A DNA stretch of 41,090 bases, taken from positions 1 through 41,090 of the forward strand of contig JBKEAC010000098.1 in the NCBI GenBank assembly GCA_047971925.1. The letters run 5' to 3'. Below the pieces are notes generated by a model. That model was given only the letters and a program-made list of their open reading frames with translations. It did not search any database and had not been told where the DNA came from. The position numbers and the translations under genes were made by a program. This DNA is from JBKEDC01 sp047971925. GTDB taxonomy: Bacteria > Bacteroidota > Bacteroidia > Bacteroidales > Prolixibacteraceae. Of this stretch, positions 1-9,858 are shown piece by piece (position 1 is the first letter of the stretch; each line of letters begins with the position of its first letter).

Positions 1-2321
1 GTTTCCCACACTTTTGTTTCGGTGCAGTTAATTAGTAGATATTGGTCGTTGCACTTCATGCGGAATTCGCCTGCTTCTAACGTCCAGTTGCCGTGGTTGT
101 TTACAAAAGCGAGTTCGCTAGCTGCGATGGTGAAGCTTATCGATTTGGTTTCTCCTGTTTTCAGTGCTACTTTGCTGAAAGCACGGAGGCGCATGTTGTC
201 GGGTACATTACTAGCTACTATGTCGCTTGAGAAAAGTAAAACGGGTTCTTTGCCATCGACATTACCAGAGTTTGTTACATCAACGGTGAATGTGATTTCA
301 TCGGTGGCGGTGAAGTTATTTTTGTTTGCTTTAAAATTGCTATACTTATAGTTAGTGTAACTCAATCCATGACCGAACGGCCATTGCACATCCACTTTGG
401 CATCATAGTTATAGTTGCCTTCCATTGTGCCTGTTTGTTCACTCACTTTGAAATCATAGGTGGTGAGTGAATTAATGAGGCGCGGATAAGTGTAGGGTAG
501 TTTTGCAGAAAAGTTTGCATCGCCAGCCATGAGATTTGCTAAGGCATCTCCACCGAAGTTACCAGGTAGCAAGACGCTAATCACAGCATCGGCTAATGGT
601 TCGATTTCACTAAGTAAACGTGGGCGACCTTCATTGAGCACAAGAATGATAGGTTTACCTGTTTCGGCTAGTGACTTCACTAAATCCAGTTGATTTTTAG
701 AAAGTGTTAGGTCGGTCAAATTGCCCGGAGTTTCACAATAGGAGTTTTCGCCGATACATGCCACAATTACATCAACATCTTTAGCTGCGCGCACAGCTTT
801 GTCGATTTCATGAGTATTTTCTTCATAATATGCGCCTTCAGTTTTGTAGCTAACACCTGCTTCATAGGAAACTTCGTTTGCACCATACTTAGCAGTTAAC
901 GCTTCCAAGATTGTGTTGTGCTTTCCTGCAAATTCATCAGCGATGTTACCTTGCCAAGAATATGACCAGCCACCATTGAGCGAGCGCATGTTGTGAGCAT
1001 TCGGACCAGTTACTAATATCTTCTTGCCTTTAGCAAGAGGCAATATGTTGTTTTCATTTTTCAGTAATACTTCCGATTCTTCGGCAGCTTGCAGTGCCAC
1101 TTTGGCGTGTTCTTCACCGCCGAATTTGTTGTAGTTTGCAATATCCCAATATGGATTTTCAAATAAGTTCAAGCGATACTTCAGGCGAAGCACGCGGCGT
1201 ACGGCATCATCAACACGCTCCATTGGCACCGCACCTTCTTCTACTAACTCTTTCAAGTCGCGGCAGAATTGTGTTTCATAGGGCACCATTGCCATGTCGA
1301 TACCAGCATTGATTGCTATGCGCACGGCATCTTTCTTCGATGTAGCAATGCTTTCACGCTCAAAGAGGTTGTTGATGTCGTTCCAATCGGTTACAAGCAT
1401 GCCATCCCAATTTAAATCTGTTTTGAGCCATTGAGTGAGCAACTCATGGTCGGCATGTGTGGGCACACCATTGATAGACGCCGAGTTCACCATGATGCTA
1501 AGCACACCAGCTTTCACTGCATGGCGGAAAGGTTCAAAGAACTTTTCACGGAGTTGGTTATAGGGAATGTAAGCTGGTGTGCGGTCTTTGCCTGAGTGAG
1601 GTGCACCATAACCCATGTAGTGTTTTGCACAAGCTGCCATGTGATAGGCATCTATTTGGTTTGAATTTTCGCCTTGTAAAGCACGTACTGAGGTAGCCCC
1701 CATTACGGCATTTACATGTGAATCTTCGCCATAGCTTTCCCAAAGTCGTGCCCAACGAGGATCGCGCCCCAAGTCCATCGTTGGTGCATACGTCCACGGA
1801 ATGCAAGCTGCCCGCGATTCATAGGCTGTGATTTCGCCAGCTCGAAACACTAAATCAGTGTTGAATGAAGCCGCCATGTTGATGCCTTGGGGGAAGAGTG
1901 TACCGCCAGCGGTGTAGGTTGTGCCGTGGATTTGATCAACCCCATAGATGCAAGGAATTCCAATTTCAGCCATCGAGCGGTCTTGAATGACTTTGATAGC
2001 TTCTGCCCATTTTTCAGGTGTTTGTGCGCGGCTTAGCGGCACATTTAGAATAGAGCCCACTTTGTATTTACCAATGATGCTATCCAGTTGGCTTTCTTTG
2101 AGGGTGAAGTCGTTGGGATTGGTGAAATCGGTGATGATGTCGATGGTGATTTCGGTCATTTGCCCCACTTTCTCTTCCAGCGTCATCTGTTGGAGAAGTT
2201 GCTCGATTTTCTGTTCTATTTGAACATCGGCAGTAATGGCAGGTTTTGTTGTTTGTGGCGAACTGCAAGCTATAGCGAGCGCAGCTGTGCCAGTGATGAT
2301 TAAGTTTTGAAGTTTTGTCAT
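1..2321 (-). CDS. GH3 beta-glucosidase-type lipoprotein (partial, C-terminus cut by window edge)
   Basis: Glycoside hydrolase family 3 enzyme, expected to release terminal beta-linked glucose (or a related sugar) from oligosaccharides in the periplasm or at the outer membrane. The reading frame is open from the ATG at 2321 to the window edge, giving about 773 residues with no stop. The N-terminus is a lipoprotein signal with Cys at about residue 19 (ALAIAC). A GH3 barrel follows, with KHYMGYG and the nucleophile motif VTDWND (Asp at about residue 312). Next come the alpha/beta sandwich domain and the start of a C-terminal fibronectin-III-like domain (TFTVDVTNSG). It is last in the minus-strand mannan operon, 149 bp beyond the epimerase gene, so it may also have its own promoter. 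Family assignment is firm. Specificity is inferred: beta-glucosidase fits glucomannan, but GH3 enzymes are versatile. Confidence 0.93.
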   Translation of the reverse strand, partial: MTKLQNLIITGTAALAIACSSPQTTKPAITADVQIEQKIEQLLQQMTLEEKVGQMTEITIDIITDFTNPNDFTLKESQLDSIIGKYKVGSILNVPLSRAQTPEKWAEAIKVIQDRSMAEIGIPCIYGVDQIHGTTYTAGGTLFPQGINMAASFNTDLVFRAGEITAYESRAACIPWTYAPTMDLGRDPRWARLWESYGEDSHVNAVMGATSVRALQGENSNQIDAYHMAACAKHYMGYGAPHSGKDRTPAYIPYNQLREKFFEPFRHAVKAGVLSIMVNSASINGVPTHADHELLTQWLKTDLNWDGMLVTDWNDINNLFERESIATSKKDAVRIAINAGIDMAMVPYETQFCRDLKELVEEGAVPMERVDDAVRRVLRLKYRLNLFENPYWDIANYNKFGGEEHAKVALQAAEESEVLLKNENNILPLAKGKKILVTGPNAHNMRSLNGGWSYSWQGNIADEFAGKHNTILEALTAKYGANEVSYEAGVSYKTEGAYYEENTHEIDKAVRAAKDVDVIVACIGENSYCETPGNLTDLTLSKNQLDLVKSLAETGKPIILVLNEGRPRLLSEIEPLADAVISVLLPGNFGGDALANLMAGDANFSAKLPYTYPRLINSLTTYDFKVSEQTGTMEGNYNYDAKVDVQWPFGHGLSYTNYKYSNFKANKNNFTATDEITFTVDVTNSGNVDGKEPVLLFSSDIVASNVPDNMRLRAFSKVALKTGETKSISFTIAASELAFVNNHGNWTLEAGEFRMKCNDQYLLINCTETKVWE

Positions 2322-2470
2322 ATGGTTTTAATTAAGCTCCTCCCAAGCTTCAAGAAGGGAGAAGTTGTTTTAAATTTCATCTGCAAAAATGCGAATAAAT
2401 CGATATATACCAATGGCGTAATGTTAATAAATAGTGGTTGATTTGTTTTCTCTCGAACCTCAAAGGTGTT

Positions 2471-3661
2471 TTACTCCCACCGTTGCATAATCTCCATGCA
2501 CATTCGTCCGTTGTGATAGGGGCACTTCCAGAATCCCGCTTTGTCATCAGCGGTGTTTGATTCTCCGTTTGCTTTCTTGCTCCAGAACCACTCGCCATGC
2601 TTATGGTCGATTATATTTTCTTGAATAAATTTCCAAGTTTGAATTGCTTTTTGAAGATAAGACTCTGTTTTGAAATGCTGATAGATGTTGAGGTAGCCCA
2701 CGATGGCTTCAGCTTGCACCCACCAGTGGCGGTCGGCATCAATGATTTGCTCATCGGCGTTCATTTCATAAATCATTCCCCCGTTGGGGATGTATCCTTC
2801 ATCTCCAGCTTCAGCAATATGCTGTACATAGGGTGTGATTTCACTTAGCAGTTTTGGGTCGTTCAGCACTAAAACCGCTTCGTGAATCAACCAAGATGCT
2901 TCGATGTCGTGTCCATAAGAAACGATGCGATGCTTACTTTCCCAATCGTCATTAAAGAAAAGAATACAGTGTTTCGTTTCGGTATCATAGAATTTTTGAC
3001 AGAAAAGCTCTACGAGGTTTACAAGCTGATTCTGTAGTTTTTCGTCTTTCCACACACGATAAAGATTGGTGTAGGGTTCAAGTATATGTAAATGCGTGTT
3101 CATCGTCTTGCGTTCGTTGATGTCTTTTGCACTTAGGCGCATGTCTTTGATTTCGCCCCATTCGCAAGTGAACGCTTCGAAATAGCCATTTTTTTTGATG
3201 TCAAAGCTATGCTTTTCGATGTCGTGGAAAAGTTTTTGCGCATAGGTTAACGCCTCGCCATTATCTGTGGCACGATAGTATTCACTCAATCCGTAAATAG
3301 CGAAGCCGAGTGCATAGATTTGCTTCTTGGTGTCGAGGGGAGTGCCATCATGAGCTACTTCCCAATAGACACCACCATGCACATGGTCATAGCATTTATC
3401 AATCAGGAAGCGGAGGGCATGGGTAGCGGCTTGTAGATATTCCTCATTGCCAAGTAAGCGATAGGCAGATGAGAAAGTCCACAAGATACGAGCTGTAATT
3501 ACTGAGCCTTTGCTAGCGTTTTTATTGATTTCTTCGCGTCCGTTTACTTGACCATAGAATCCGCCGTATTTTACATCTATTAGGCGAATCCAATAGGGGA
3601 GAATGTTTTCTGTGAGCTCTATGTGAGCATATTCTTTGAAACTGTCTAAATATATATTCAT
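2471..3661 (-). CDS. Cellobiose 2-epimerase (AGE superfamily)
   Basis: Cytoplasmic enzyme (no signal peptide) of the N-acylglucosamine 2-epimerase superfamily. The known reaction of this class converts beta-1,4-mannobiose to 4-O-beta-D-mannosyl-D-glucose, and cellobiose to Glc-Man. The 396-residue length is normal for an alpha6/alpha6 barrel epimerase. Visible landmarks are YGGFYGQVNG near the N-terminus, SYGHDIEASWL (His250) and PYHNGRM (His383). These two His sit where the catalytic pair of characterised cellobiose epimerases lies. A conserved RHWWVQAEA segment is also present. The gene starts 16 bp after the sugar symporter and is two genes from GH130, the textbook mannobiose pathway order. 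That context favours cellobiose 2-epimerase over GlcNAc 2-epimerase. Confidence 0.92.
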   Translation of the reverse strand: MNIYLDSFKEYAHIELTENILPYWIRLIDVKYGGFYGQVNGREEINKNASKGSVITARILWTFSSAYRLLGNEEYLQAATHALRFLIDKCYDHVHGGVYWEVAHDGTPLDTKKQIYALGFAIYGLSEYYRATDNGEALTYAQKLFHDIEKHSFDIKKNGYFEAFTCEWGEIKDMRLSAKDINERKTMNTHLHILEPYTNLYRVWKDEKLQNQLVNLVELFCQKFYDTETKHCILFFNDDWESKHRIVSYGHDIEASWLIHEAVLVLNDPKLLSEITPYVQHIAEAGDEGYIPNGGMIYEMNADEQIIDADRHWWVQAEAIVGYLNIYQHFKTESYLQKAIQTWKFIQENIIDHKHGEWFWSKKANGESNTADDKAGFWKCPYHNGRMCMEIMQRWE

Positions 3662-3677
3662 GATTTAAGCTTTAAGC

Positions 3678-5063
3678 TCATTTTTGTTTTCGTTTTTCTT
3701 CCAGTTCTTGCGCAATATACTTCATTTTCTTTTCGCTTAATGGATAGAAACTGATGAAAATAACGCTAAGCACTGTTCCAATTGCAGGTAGGAAGCTGAG
3801 GAATATCTTGATGCCGTTGATGGTTTCTGCACTTTGCACAGCATTGGCTTGGAAGCCGAAATAACTGAGCATCCAGCCAGTGAGCGCACTACCGATAGCC
3901 CAGCCGAACTTTTGGCTCATTGAAGAAGACGAGAAGATGAGTCCGGTGGCGCGGTTTCCCGTACGGAGTTCCGAATAGTCGGTACAATCGGCATACATCG
4001 ACCAAAGGAGCGGGAACACGCTTCCTGCGCAGATACTAATTAAAACTTGGAAAATGAAGATGAGTTCTAATTGAGACTTGTCGAGCCAGAAGAAAACAAT
4101 ACTAAGCACGGTAGCAATAGACATGGAGCTAATATAGGTCATTTTTTTTCCGATTTTGTTGCTCGCTGGAGCAGCAAGAACCACTCCAATGATGTTGGCA
4201 ATTTGACCAATCGCTAAATAAATGCCACTCAACACTAATGAAGAATGCAAGTTGAAGCCAAAGATGCTTGGGTTTTGAAGTTTTTCCTCATTGATGAAAT
4301 ATTTGAAGTAATACACCGTTGCGCCATCGCGGATGGAGTTGAAAAGTAATGCCGCAATGCCAGCTCCGAGGAGAATCCACCATGGACGGTTTTGGAAGAG
4401 ATCCTTAACGTCTTCTTTGAGTTTGCTTTGTTTTTCGTTGATTGGTTGCACACGCTCACGAGTGAGGGTAAAGCAACCATAGAATAGCAGTACGCAAAGT
4501 GCTGCAATCATGCCAGCACTAGCTGTCCATCCGAATTGCTCGCTGTGTCCAATGCTGAATTTATTCACCATTGGCATAAAGAGGAGCAGCGCGATGAAGC
4601 TGCCGAAGTAAGCAAATGCCATGCGGTAACTTGAAAGCTGATTGCGCTCTTCAGGATTTGGACTCATCACGCCGAGCAACGAGGCATAGGGCACATTGAT
4701 GGCGGAATAAATCATCATCATGATGGTGTAGGTGATGTAGGCATAGATGAGTTTACCACTAGCATTCAGGTCAGGAGTAACGAATGTAAGTGTTCCGATT
4801 ATGCCAAAAGGGAGGCACATCCACAGTAGATAGGGGCGGAATTTTCCCCATTTGGTGTTGGTGCGGTCAGCAATCACACCGAAGATAGGATCGTTCACTG
4901 AATCCCAAATTCGAGTGAGGAGGAACATGGTGCCGACAGCTGCAGCTGATATACCAAACACATCGGTATAAAAGATCATGAGGTATGAACCAAATAATTT
5001 CCAAAACATCGACGATGCCATGTCGCCAAACCCATAGCCGATTTTCTCTTTTAGTTTTATCAT
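3678..5063 (-). CDS. GPH-family sugar:cation symporter (MFS), probable mannobiose importer
   Basis: Inner-membrane transporter of the glycoside-pentoside-hexuronide:cation symporter family, 461 residues with about 12 hydrophobic segments. The N-terminus (KEKIGYGFGDMASSMFWKLF) and the TRIWDSVNDPIFGVIADRT segment are characteristic of this family, as is the following KWGKFRPYLLW. It lies between GH130 and the epimerase, so the likely cargo is beta-1,4-mannobiose or a related disaccharide moving from periplasm to cytoplasm. The substrate is inferred from context only. A 98-bp AT-rich gap with short repeats separates it from the upstream GH130 gene. A paralogue lies at 30424-32004, which has a much longer periplasmic loop. 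Confidence 0.9.
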   Translation of the reverse strand: MIKLKEKIGYGFGDMASSMFWKLFGSYLMIFYTDVFGISAAAVGTMFLLTRIWDSVNDPIFGVIADRTNTKWGKFRPYLLWMCLPFGIIGTLTFVTPDLNASGKLIYAYITYTIMMMIYSAINVPYASLLGVMSPNPEERNQLSSYRMAFAYFGSFIALLLFMPMVNKFSIGHSEQFGWTASAGMIAALCVLLFYGCFTLTRERVQPINEKQSKLKEDVKDLFQNRPWWILLGAGIAALLFNSIRDGATVYYFKYFINEEKLQNPSIFGFNLHSSLVLSGIYLAIGQIANIIGVVLAAPASNKIGKKMTYISSMSIATVLSIVFFWLDKSQLELIFIFQVLISICAGSVFPLLWSMYADCTDYSELRTGNRATGLIFSSSSMSQKFGWAIGSALTGWMLSYFGFQANAVQSAETINGIKIFLSFLPAIGTVLSVIFISFYPLSEKKMKYIAQELEEKRKQK

Positions 5064-5161
5064 GGTGGTTGATTATTGAATTTTAGATATCATATTGTTG
5101 GAGGTTAGATGTATAAAAATCTAGTAATCTAACAATCTAATAGTTTAATTATATGATAAAC

Positions 5162-6340
5162 TTATTTTAGTTTCTTCAAAATCTCTAAGTTTTTGCTCAC
5201 TTGCTTGTGGATTGTTTTCACTGACTCTGAAGAAATAAATCCATCTTCAGGGGTGTTCAAACAGTAGTTTACTAGTTGGTTGATGGTTGATGTTGCCACG
5301 TGCATGCGCGTATCAGAAGAGGCATAGTAGATGAATACTTTGCCATCATCATCGGCAATCCATCCGTTGGTGAAGAGAACATTTGACACATCGCCCACAC
5401 GTTCATCGCCAATTGGAGCCATGAAGTGCCCTGCTGGTGAGGCAATTAGTTTGGTGGGATCTTTCAGGTCGGTCATGAACAGATAAAGTACATAGCGCAG
5501 ACCAGCAGCGCAGTTACGCACTCCGTGAGCGAGATGTAACCATCCGCTGTCGGTTTTAATGGGATGAGGTCCTTGTCCGTTTTTCACCTCCTTAATGGTA
5601 TGATAATAACGAGGGTCTATGATTTTCTCACTTATTACCTCGGCTTTAGTTATGTCGTCAACTAAAGCCCATCCGATTCCGCCGCCTGATCCTGTATCGA
5701 TGAAGCCATCTTGCGGGCGAGTATAGAGGGCGTATTTACCATTGATAAATTCGGGGTGAAGCACCACGTTACGTTGCTGACTTTTAGTTTTCAAATCGGG
5801 TAAACGTTCCCACGTTTTGAGGTCTTTTGTGCGTGCAATGCCTGCTGTAGCAGTGGCTGCAGATAGATCTCCAGGTTTGTTGTCGTCATGGCGTTCGGCG
5901 CAAAATAAACCATAGATGTATCCATCTTCGTGCGCTGTGAGGCGCATGTCATAGACGTTGGTGGCAGGAATGCTGTCTTCAGGAAGCGTGATGGGGTAGT
6001 CCCAGAATCGAAAGTTGTCGATGCCGTTCGGACTTTCCGCCACAGCGAAAAAAGACTTGCGGTCGTTGCCTTCAACACGCACCACGAGCAGATATTTATC
6101 GCCCCATTTCATTGCTCCTGAGTTGAGAGTGGCATTCATGCCAATGCGTTCCATCAGCATGGGATTGCTTTGCTCATCGAGGTCATATCGCCAGATGATG
6201 GGAGTATGTTCGGCGGTGAGGATTGGGTTTTCATAACGAGTGAAAATACCGTTGTTCTTGTGGAGTGCCTTGTTTGGCACGGCTAGCAAAGCGTCATGTT
6301 CTTGGAGCAGGGCTTTAATTTTTTGTTCGAAAGTTGTCAT
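5162..6340 (-). CDS. GH130 4-O-beta-D-mannosyl-D-glucose phosphorylase
   Basis: Cytoplasmic phosphorylase of family GH130. It is expected to split Man-beta-1,4-Glc with phosphate into alpha-mannose-1-phosphate and glucose, after the epimerase has made that disaccharide. The 392 residues have no signal peptide. The five-bladed propeller family is recognisable from GIFTRYENPIL near the N-terminus and from NVYDMRLT, whose Asp131 is the expected proton donor and sits at the position known from the Bacteroides enzyme. Downstream landmarks are QRNVVLHPEFINGKYALYTRP and GQGPHPI. The sequence resembles the mannosylglucose phosphorylase subfamily (GH130_1) more than mannooligosaccharide phosphorylases, and the epimerase in the operon supports that. 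A 23-bp gap separates it from the GH36 gene. Confidence 0.93.
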   Translation of the reverse strand: MTTFEQKIKALLQEHDALLAVPNKALHKNNGIFTRYENPILTAEHTPIIWRYDLDEQSNPMLMERIGMNATLNSGAMKWGDKYLLVVRVEGNDRKSFFAVAESPNGIDNFRFWDYPITLPEDSIPATNVYDMRLTAHEDGYIYGLFCAERHDDNKPGDLSAATATAGIARTKDLKTWERLPDLKTKSQQRNVVLHPEFINGKYALYTRPQDGFIDTGSGGGIGWALVDDITKAEVISEKIIDPRYYHTIKEVKNGQGPHPIKTDSGWLHLAHGVRNCAAGLRYVLYLFMTDLKDPTKLIASPAGHFMAPIGDERVGDVSNVLFTNGWIADDDGKVFIYYASSDTRMHVATSTINQLVNYCLNTPEDGFISSESVKTIHKQVSKNLEILKKLK

Positions 6341-6363
6341 TATATTTTGTCTGTGTTAATAGA

Positions 6364-8571
6364 TTATAGTGCTCTTAATCTCAATATTCTACTTGAATAA
6401 TCATTCTGTTTGTGATAATCCACCTTGTGGTTGTAGGGAATTTCAAGTCCGTTACTCATTAAGTAGGCACCGCTGAATGATTTGCCCTCAAAAGGCAATG
6501 GTTCATTGTCGATGCGGTTCAGTTCGATGATTTGATACTGTTTATCGGTTTCGAGTCCTGCCATTTTCACCACGGGAAGATGCTGATTGTTGAAATGTTC
6601 CATCTTCCACCAATAGAACACGGCTTCCTCTTTCTTGGGGGCGACATACATCAGCGAAGCCACTCCAAGCTTATCATAGGGTGACATCAAGCGATATAAA
6701 TCACCTTGCTGTACCACGGATCGTATTTCTTTGTATTCAGTAATAGCTTTTCGGCATAGGTTTTTGTCTTCCTCGCTCATTTTTTTTGGTTGAATCTCCA
6801 TGCCTAATCGTCCGCTCATCGCCACGTCGATACGGTATTTAAGAGGAATAGTTCGGAACGTTTGGTGATTGGGTATGGCGCTGATGTGTGAACCCATGGC
6901 AATGGCTGGATAAAAATATGATGTTCCCCACTGCATATATATCCGTTGGAGTGCGTCGGTGTTATCGCTCACCCAAAATTCATCGAAATAGGGTAGTAAT
7001 CCGTAGTTCACCCGACCGCCACCGCTTGCGCACAGTTGAATGGTGAGCGTGGGATATTTCGCACGTATGCGTTGACAGGTAGCTTCCAATCCGCGATGAT
7101 ATTCGATGTAAAGGTGGCTCTGATTGTCGGCTGAAAGATATTGTGATCCGTGATTCTGTATGCCCATATTAGCATCCCATTTGATGTAGTCAATTTTTGG
7201 GTATTCCGTCATCAAATCATCCACGATGTTGAATACGAAATCTTGCACTTGAGGATTGCCTAAGTCGAGCACCACTTGTGTGCCTCCGCGTCCGAGTGAA
7301 AGTTCTCGTTGCGGAGCTTTAATTACCCACTCAGGATGTTTCTCGAAAAGCTCACTTTCGGTGTTTGCCATTTCAGGTTCAATCCAAATGCCGAATTTGA
7401 TGTTGTTCTTTTCTGCTTCGAAAATCAAGGCGTCGATACCATTAGGCAGTTTTCGTTCGTCCACTACCCAATCGCCTAGCGATGAATTGTCCACATTGCG
7501 CGGATATTTATCGCCAAACCAGCCATCGTCCATCACAAAAAGCTCACCTCCCATCGAGGCAATGTCGACCATCATTTGTGCCATACCTTGTTCGTTGATA
7601 TCGAAATAAACACCCTCCCAACTGTTGAGGAGAATCTTGCGATCCACTTCGGCATTAGCTATTTTGTATTGGCGTGCCCAACGGTGAAAGTTACGACTGT
7701 TTCCGCTCAATCCTTCTGCACTAAAAGTTAGGGCGAGGACAGGAGTGCTAAAAACCTCGCTTTTCTTCAACTGATATGCAGAGTTCTCTTCATTGATGCC
7801 TGCAAAGAAATGGTGATACTCATCGTCGTGAGTATCGACGCGGAGCTTATAGTTTCCACTGTAGCACAAAGCAGCACCAATCACATGACCTGTGTTTTCG
7901 GAGGGTTTCCCATCGAGCGAGAACACCACTTCGGGGTGAGCCGTGTGGGTGTTGCGCACGCCGTCTTTATTTTTCACCACGAGCATACCTGGTTCGAGGG
8001 GTTCTTGCACAAGCTGTCCTTCATTAGACCACGAACCATAGAGATGAGACACCCACACATTGCCTCGTCGGATGGGCAGATAGCCTGATGAAAATTGGTT
8101 TAGGTGAACGATTTTCTTTTCCTCATGGCGGATGTCAGTCCATGTTTCCACCACTTCGGCATCGGGATAAAGCTTGAAGTTCACCGACACATAAAAGGGA
8201 TAGACTTTATCTTTCAGCTCAATGGTGGTGATGTTTGCTGCGCCTTCTTGGCGTTCTTTCGTTCCGATTACAACCAAATCGAGCGACAGATTGCCATCGG
8301 TGTGTTGTACTGCAAGGGCGGTTTCCGTAGGACAAGTTAATCCATAGGCAGGATAAGCATCGTGCTTGATGGGTTTGCTGTTTAGGAATGAGGTGTAGTC
8401 GGTTTCGCTTAATTTTTCACCATAATAAAGGTATTCCAGTTTTTCGCCTTTAGCGGCTGAAAGCACCAACGAACTGTGGGACGTTTGTAGATGAATATTT
8501 TGTGCCAGAGTCATTCCATTGAGGAAAAAACAAAGGATGAAAACGGTAATCGAGAGTTTTAAATGTTTCAT
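6364..8571 (-). CDS. GH36 alpha-galactosidase, secreted
   Basis: Alpha-galactosidase of family GH36, expected to remove alpha-1,6-galactosyl side chains from galactomannan oligosaccharides. The 735-residue length is typical. A cleavable signal peptide is visible at residues 1-23 (hydrophobic core ITVFILCFFLNGMTLAQ), so it is periplasmic. A beta-sandwich N-terminal domain precedes the barrel, which has FVMDDGWFGDKYPRN, the nucleophile motif YIKWDANMG (Asp466), CASGGGRVNYGLL, and the acid/base motif WVSDNTDALQR (Asp536). It lies downstream of the GH26 gene across a 95-bp gap that holds a short direct repeat. Assignment is firm; preference for polymer or oligomer cannot be read from sequence. 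Confidence 0.95.
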   Translation of the reverse strand: MKHLKLSITVFILCFFLNGMTLAQNIHLQTSHSSLVLSAAKGEKLEYLYYGEKLSETDYTSFLNSKPIKHDAYPAYGLTCPTETALAVQHTDGNLSLDLVVIGTKERQEGAANITTIELKDKVYPFYVSVNFKLYPDAEVVETWTDIRHEEKKIVHLNQFSSGYLPIRRGNVWVSHLYGSWSNEGQLVQEPLEPGMLVVKNKDGVRNTHTAHPEVVFSLDGKPSENTGHVIGAALCYSGNYKLRVDTHDDEYHHFFAGINEENSAYQLKKSEVFSTPVLALTFSAEGLSGNSRNFHRWARQYKIANAEVDRKILLNSWEGVYFDINEQGMAQMMVDIASMGGELFVMDDGWFGDKYPRNVDNSSLGDWVVDERKLPNGIDALIFEAEKNNIKFGIWIEPEMANTESELFEKHPEWVIKAPQRELSLGRGGTQVVLDLGNPQVQDFVFNIVDDLMTEYPKIDYIKWDANMGIQNHGSQYLSADNQSHLYIEYHRGLEATCQRIRAKYPTLTIQLCASGGGRVNYGLLPYFDEFWVSDNTDALQRIYMQWGTSYFYPAIAMGSHISAIPNHQTFRTIPLKYRIDVAMSGRLGMEIQPKKMSEEDKNLCRKAITEYKEIRSVVQQGDLYRLMSPYDKLGVASLMYVAPKKEEAVFYWWKMEHFNNQHLPVVKMAGLETDKQYQIIELNRIDNEPLPFEGKSFSGAYLMSNGLEIPYNHKVDYHKQNDYSSRILRLRAL

Positions 8572-8586
8572 ATTTTAAAATTTTAG

Positions 8587-8640
8587 CTTCCTCAGCTCAT
8601 TGGCGAGGAACGGATAAATGTATTTTGCCTTCCTCAGCTC
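8587..8640. repeat. Two-copy 12-bp direct repeat, 42 bp apart
   Basis: CTTCCTCAGCTC occurs at 8587-8598 and again at 8629-8640 in the gap between the GH26 and GH36 genes. The first copy can pair with GAGGAA downstream of it, giving a 6-bp stem, and the second contains a small CTCAG/CTGAG dyad. It lies in the leader just before the GH36 start. Its function is unknown; it may be remnant repeat DNA or an RNA processing element. Confidence 0.5.
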
Positions 8641-8666
8641 TGAGTCGAGCAACTGACGGCAATATG

Positions 8667-9761
8667 TTATTTATATAAACCGAAATCGCGAGCTTCTTTT
8701 AAGAAAAGAACACGCTTGTCGGCATGGAACTTCACAAAATCACCTGCCGACACCTGTCCAGGGTAGGGAACGTAGTAGTGCCCTTCTTTTTTACGTGCAT
8801 TTCGCCATGCCACCACATAGGAAATAGGATATTTCGACACTTCGGCGAGCAATGTTTCTGTCCACCAATTCGCATCGGGAATCCCCTCAAATCCTGTTTC
8901 AGTGAGTGCCACAGCCAAATTATGCTCCTTTGCAATTTGGCAAACCAAAGTCAATCCTTTGTTGAGGTTATAGACGTAGTCTTCACGATGTTCAAACTGA
9001 TAGGTGTCGAAGCCGATGAGGTCGACTTTATCATCGCCAGGGTAGCGCTTCAAATATTCCTCTGCAGTGTTTGGCTCGTTGCCTGGCGAATAGGCGTAGA
9101 GCGCATTGTTCACTCCCTTAGCCGTCAGGTGGTCGAACGTGAGATTCCACAGTGCGAGATATTCCGCATCCGAGCAATGTTTTTGTCCCCACCAAAACCA
9201 ATTGCCCGTGTGCTCATGCCAAGGGCGGAAAAGCACAGGCACTTTTGTACCATCTGCTGTTTGAAGCGAGAGAAGGAAATCAGCCGTGCGGTCGAGCCAT
9301 GTGAGAAATAGCGCATGGTTTTTACCACCCTCGAGCACTGATGTCACCACATTGGGCGCTTCAATGTCCCACGAATTTCCGCCAGTTTCAGGATTGTCGG
9401 CGTGCCAGCTGATGGTAACCATGCCGCCACGCTCGTATTGTTTCACAATTTCATTTCTCAACGTTTGAAAAGGCACACTGTCGAGGCTATAGGGCTTGCC
9501 AAGCTCAATATGTCCAATGTCGAAAGACATCACGGCAGGATAATCGCCACACACGCTTTTCACATCGCTACGATCGGCTTCGAATTCCCAGCCGATGCCA
9601 TATAGCGGATCGTCGTGATGCCCAAATAGGATGCCATATTGAGGCATATTTTTTAGACTGATGAGCAGGTTCTCTGTTTCAATTGTTCGCTTTTGCATTG
9701 GTTGTTTTGCACAAGTAAAGAGAACAAGCGCAAGAAGTATGATGAGGTAGTTGTGCTTCAT
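8667..9761 (-). CDS. GH26 beta-mannanase lipoprotein
   Basis: Family GH26 enzyme acting on beta-1,4-mannan. An upstream ATG at 9785 is open, but the ATG at 9761 places a clean lipoprotein signal at the N-terminus (MKHNYLIILLALVLFTCAKQ, Cys at about 17) and is preferred, giving 364 residues. Landmarks are FGHHDDPLYGIGWEF, ISWHADNPETGG, the acid/base motif RPWHEHTGNWFWWG (Glu183) and the nucleophile motif ALTETGFEG (Glu288). The residues after the lipid Cys are basic/neutral (AKQ), so a periplasm-facing location is more likely than the cell surface. It may generate mannobiose from imported oligosaccharides, as the periplasmic GH26 of the Bacteroides ovatus mannan locus does; this is inferred. 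Confidence 0.93.
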   Translation of the reverse strand: MKHNYLIILLALVLFTCAKQPMQKRTIETENLLISLKNMPQYGILFGHHDDPLYGIGWEFEADRSDVKSVCGDYPAVMSFDIGHIELGKPYSLDSVPFQTLRNEIVKQYERGGMVTISWHADNPETGGNSWDIEAPNVVTSVLEGGKNHALFLTWLDRTADFLLSLQTADGTKVPVLFRPWHEHTGNWFWWGQKHCSDAEYLALWNLTFDHLTAKGVNNALYAYSPGNEPNTAEEYLKRYPGDDKVDLIGFDTYQFEHREDYVYNLNKGLTLVCQIAKEHNLAVALTETGFEGIPDANWWTETLLAEVSKYPISYVVAWRNARKKEGHYYVPYPGQVSAGDFVKFHADKRVLFLKEARDFGLYK

Positions 9762-9785
9762 AATATAAAATTCAGCCCTATTCAT

Positions 9786-9858
9786 CCTTCTCTAGGGGAG
9801 GAATAGGATTATTGTTTTTATCAAAAATACGCTCCCCTTAAGGGAGTTGGATGGGGTT
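9786..9858. repeat. REP-like C/G-cluster element between CE7 and GH26 genes
   Basis: The gap contains CTCCCCTTAAGGGAG followed by TTGGATGGGG, plus an upstream TAGGGGAGG cluster. Similar short blocks of pyrimidine and purine clusters are seen in two other gaps of the window (about 2336-2366 and 30386-30418). They look like degenerate intergenic repeats that fold into small stems. No function is claimed. Confidence 0.4.

Noticed and set aside
8724..9311. 195-residue open frame on the plus strand
   Set aside because: Antisense shadow of the other GH26 gene, with no domain or signal.
9762..9785. Upstream ATG of the short GH26
   Set aside because: It would add eight polar residues before the lipoprotein signal; the ATG at 9761 gives a normal signal peptide.
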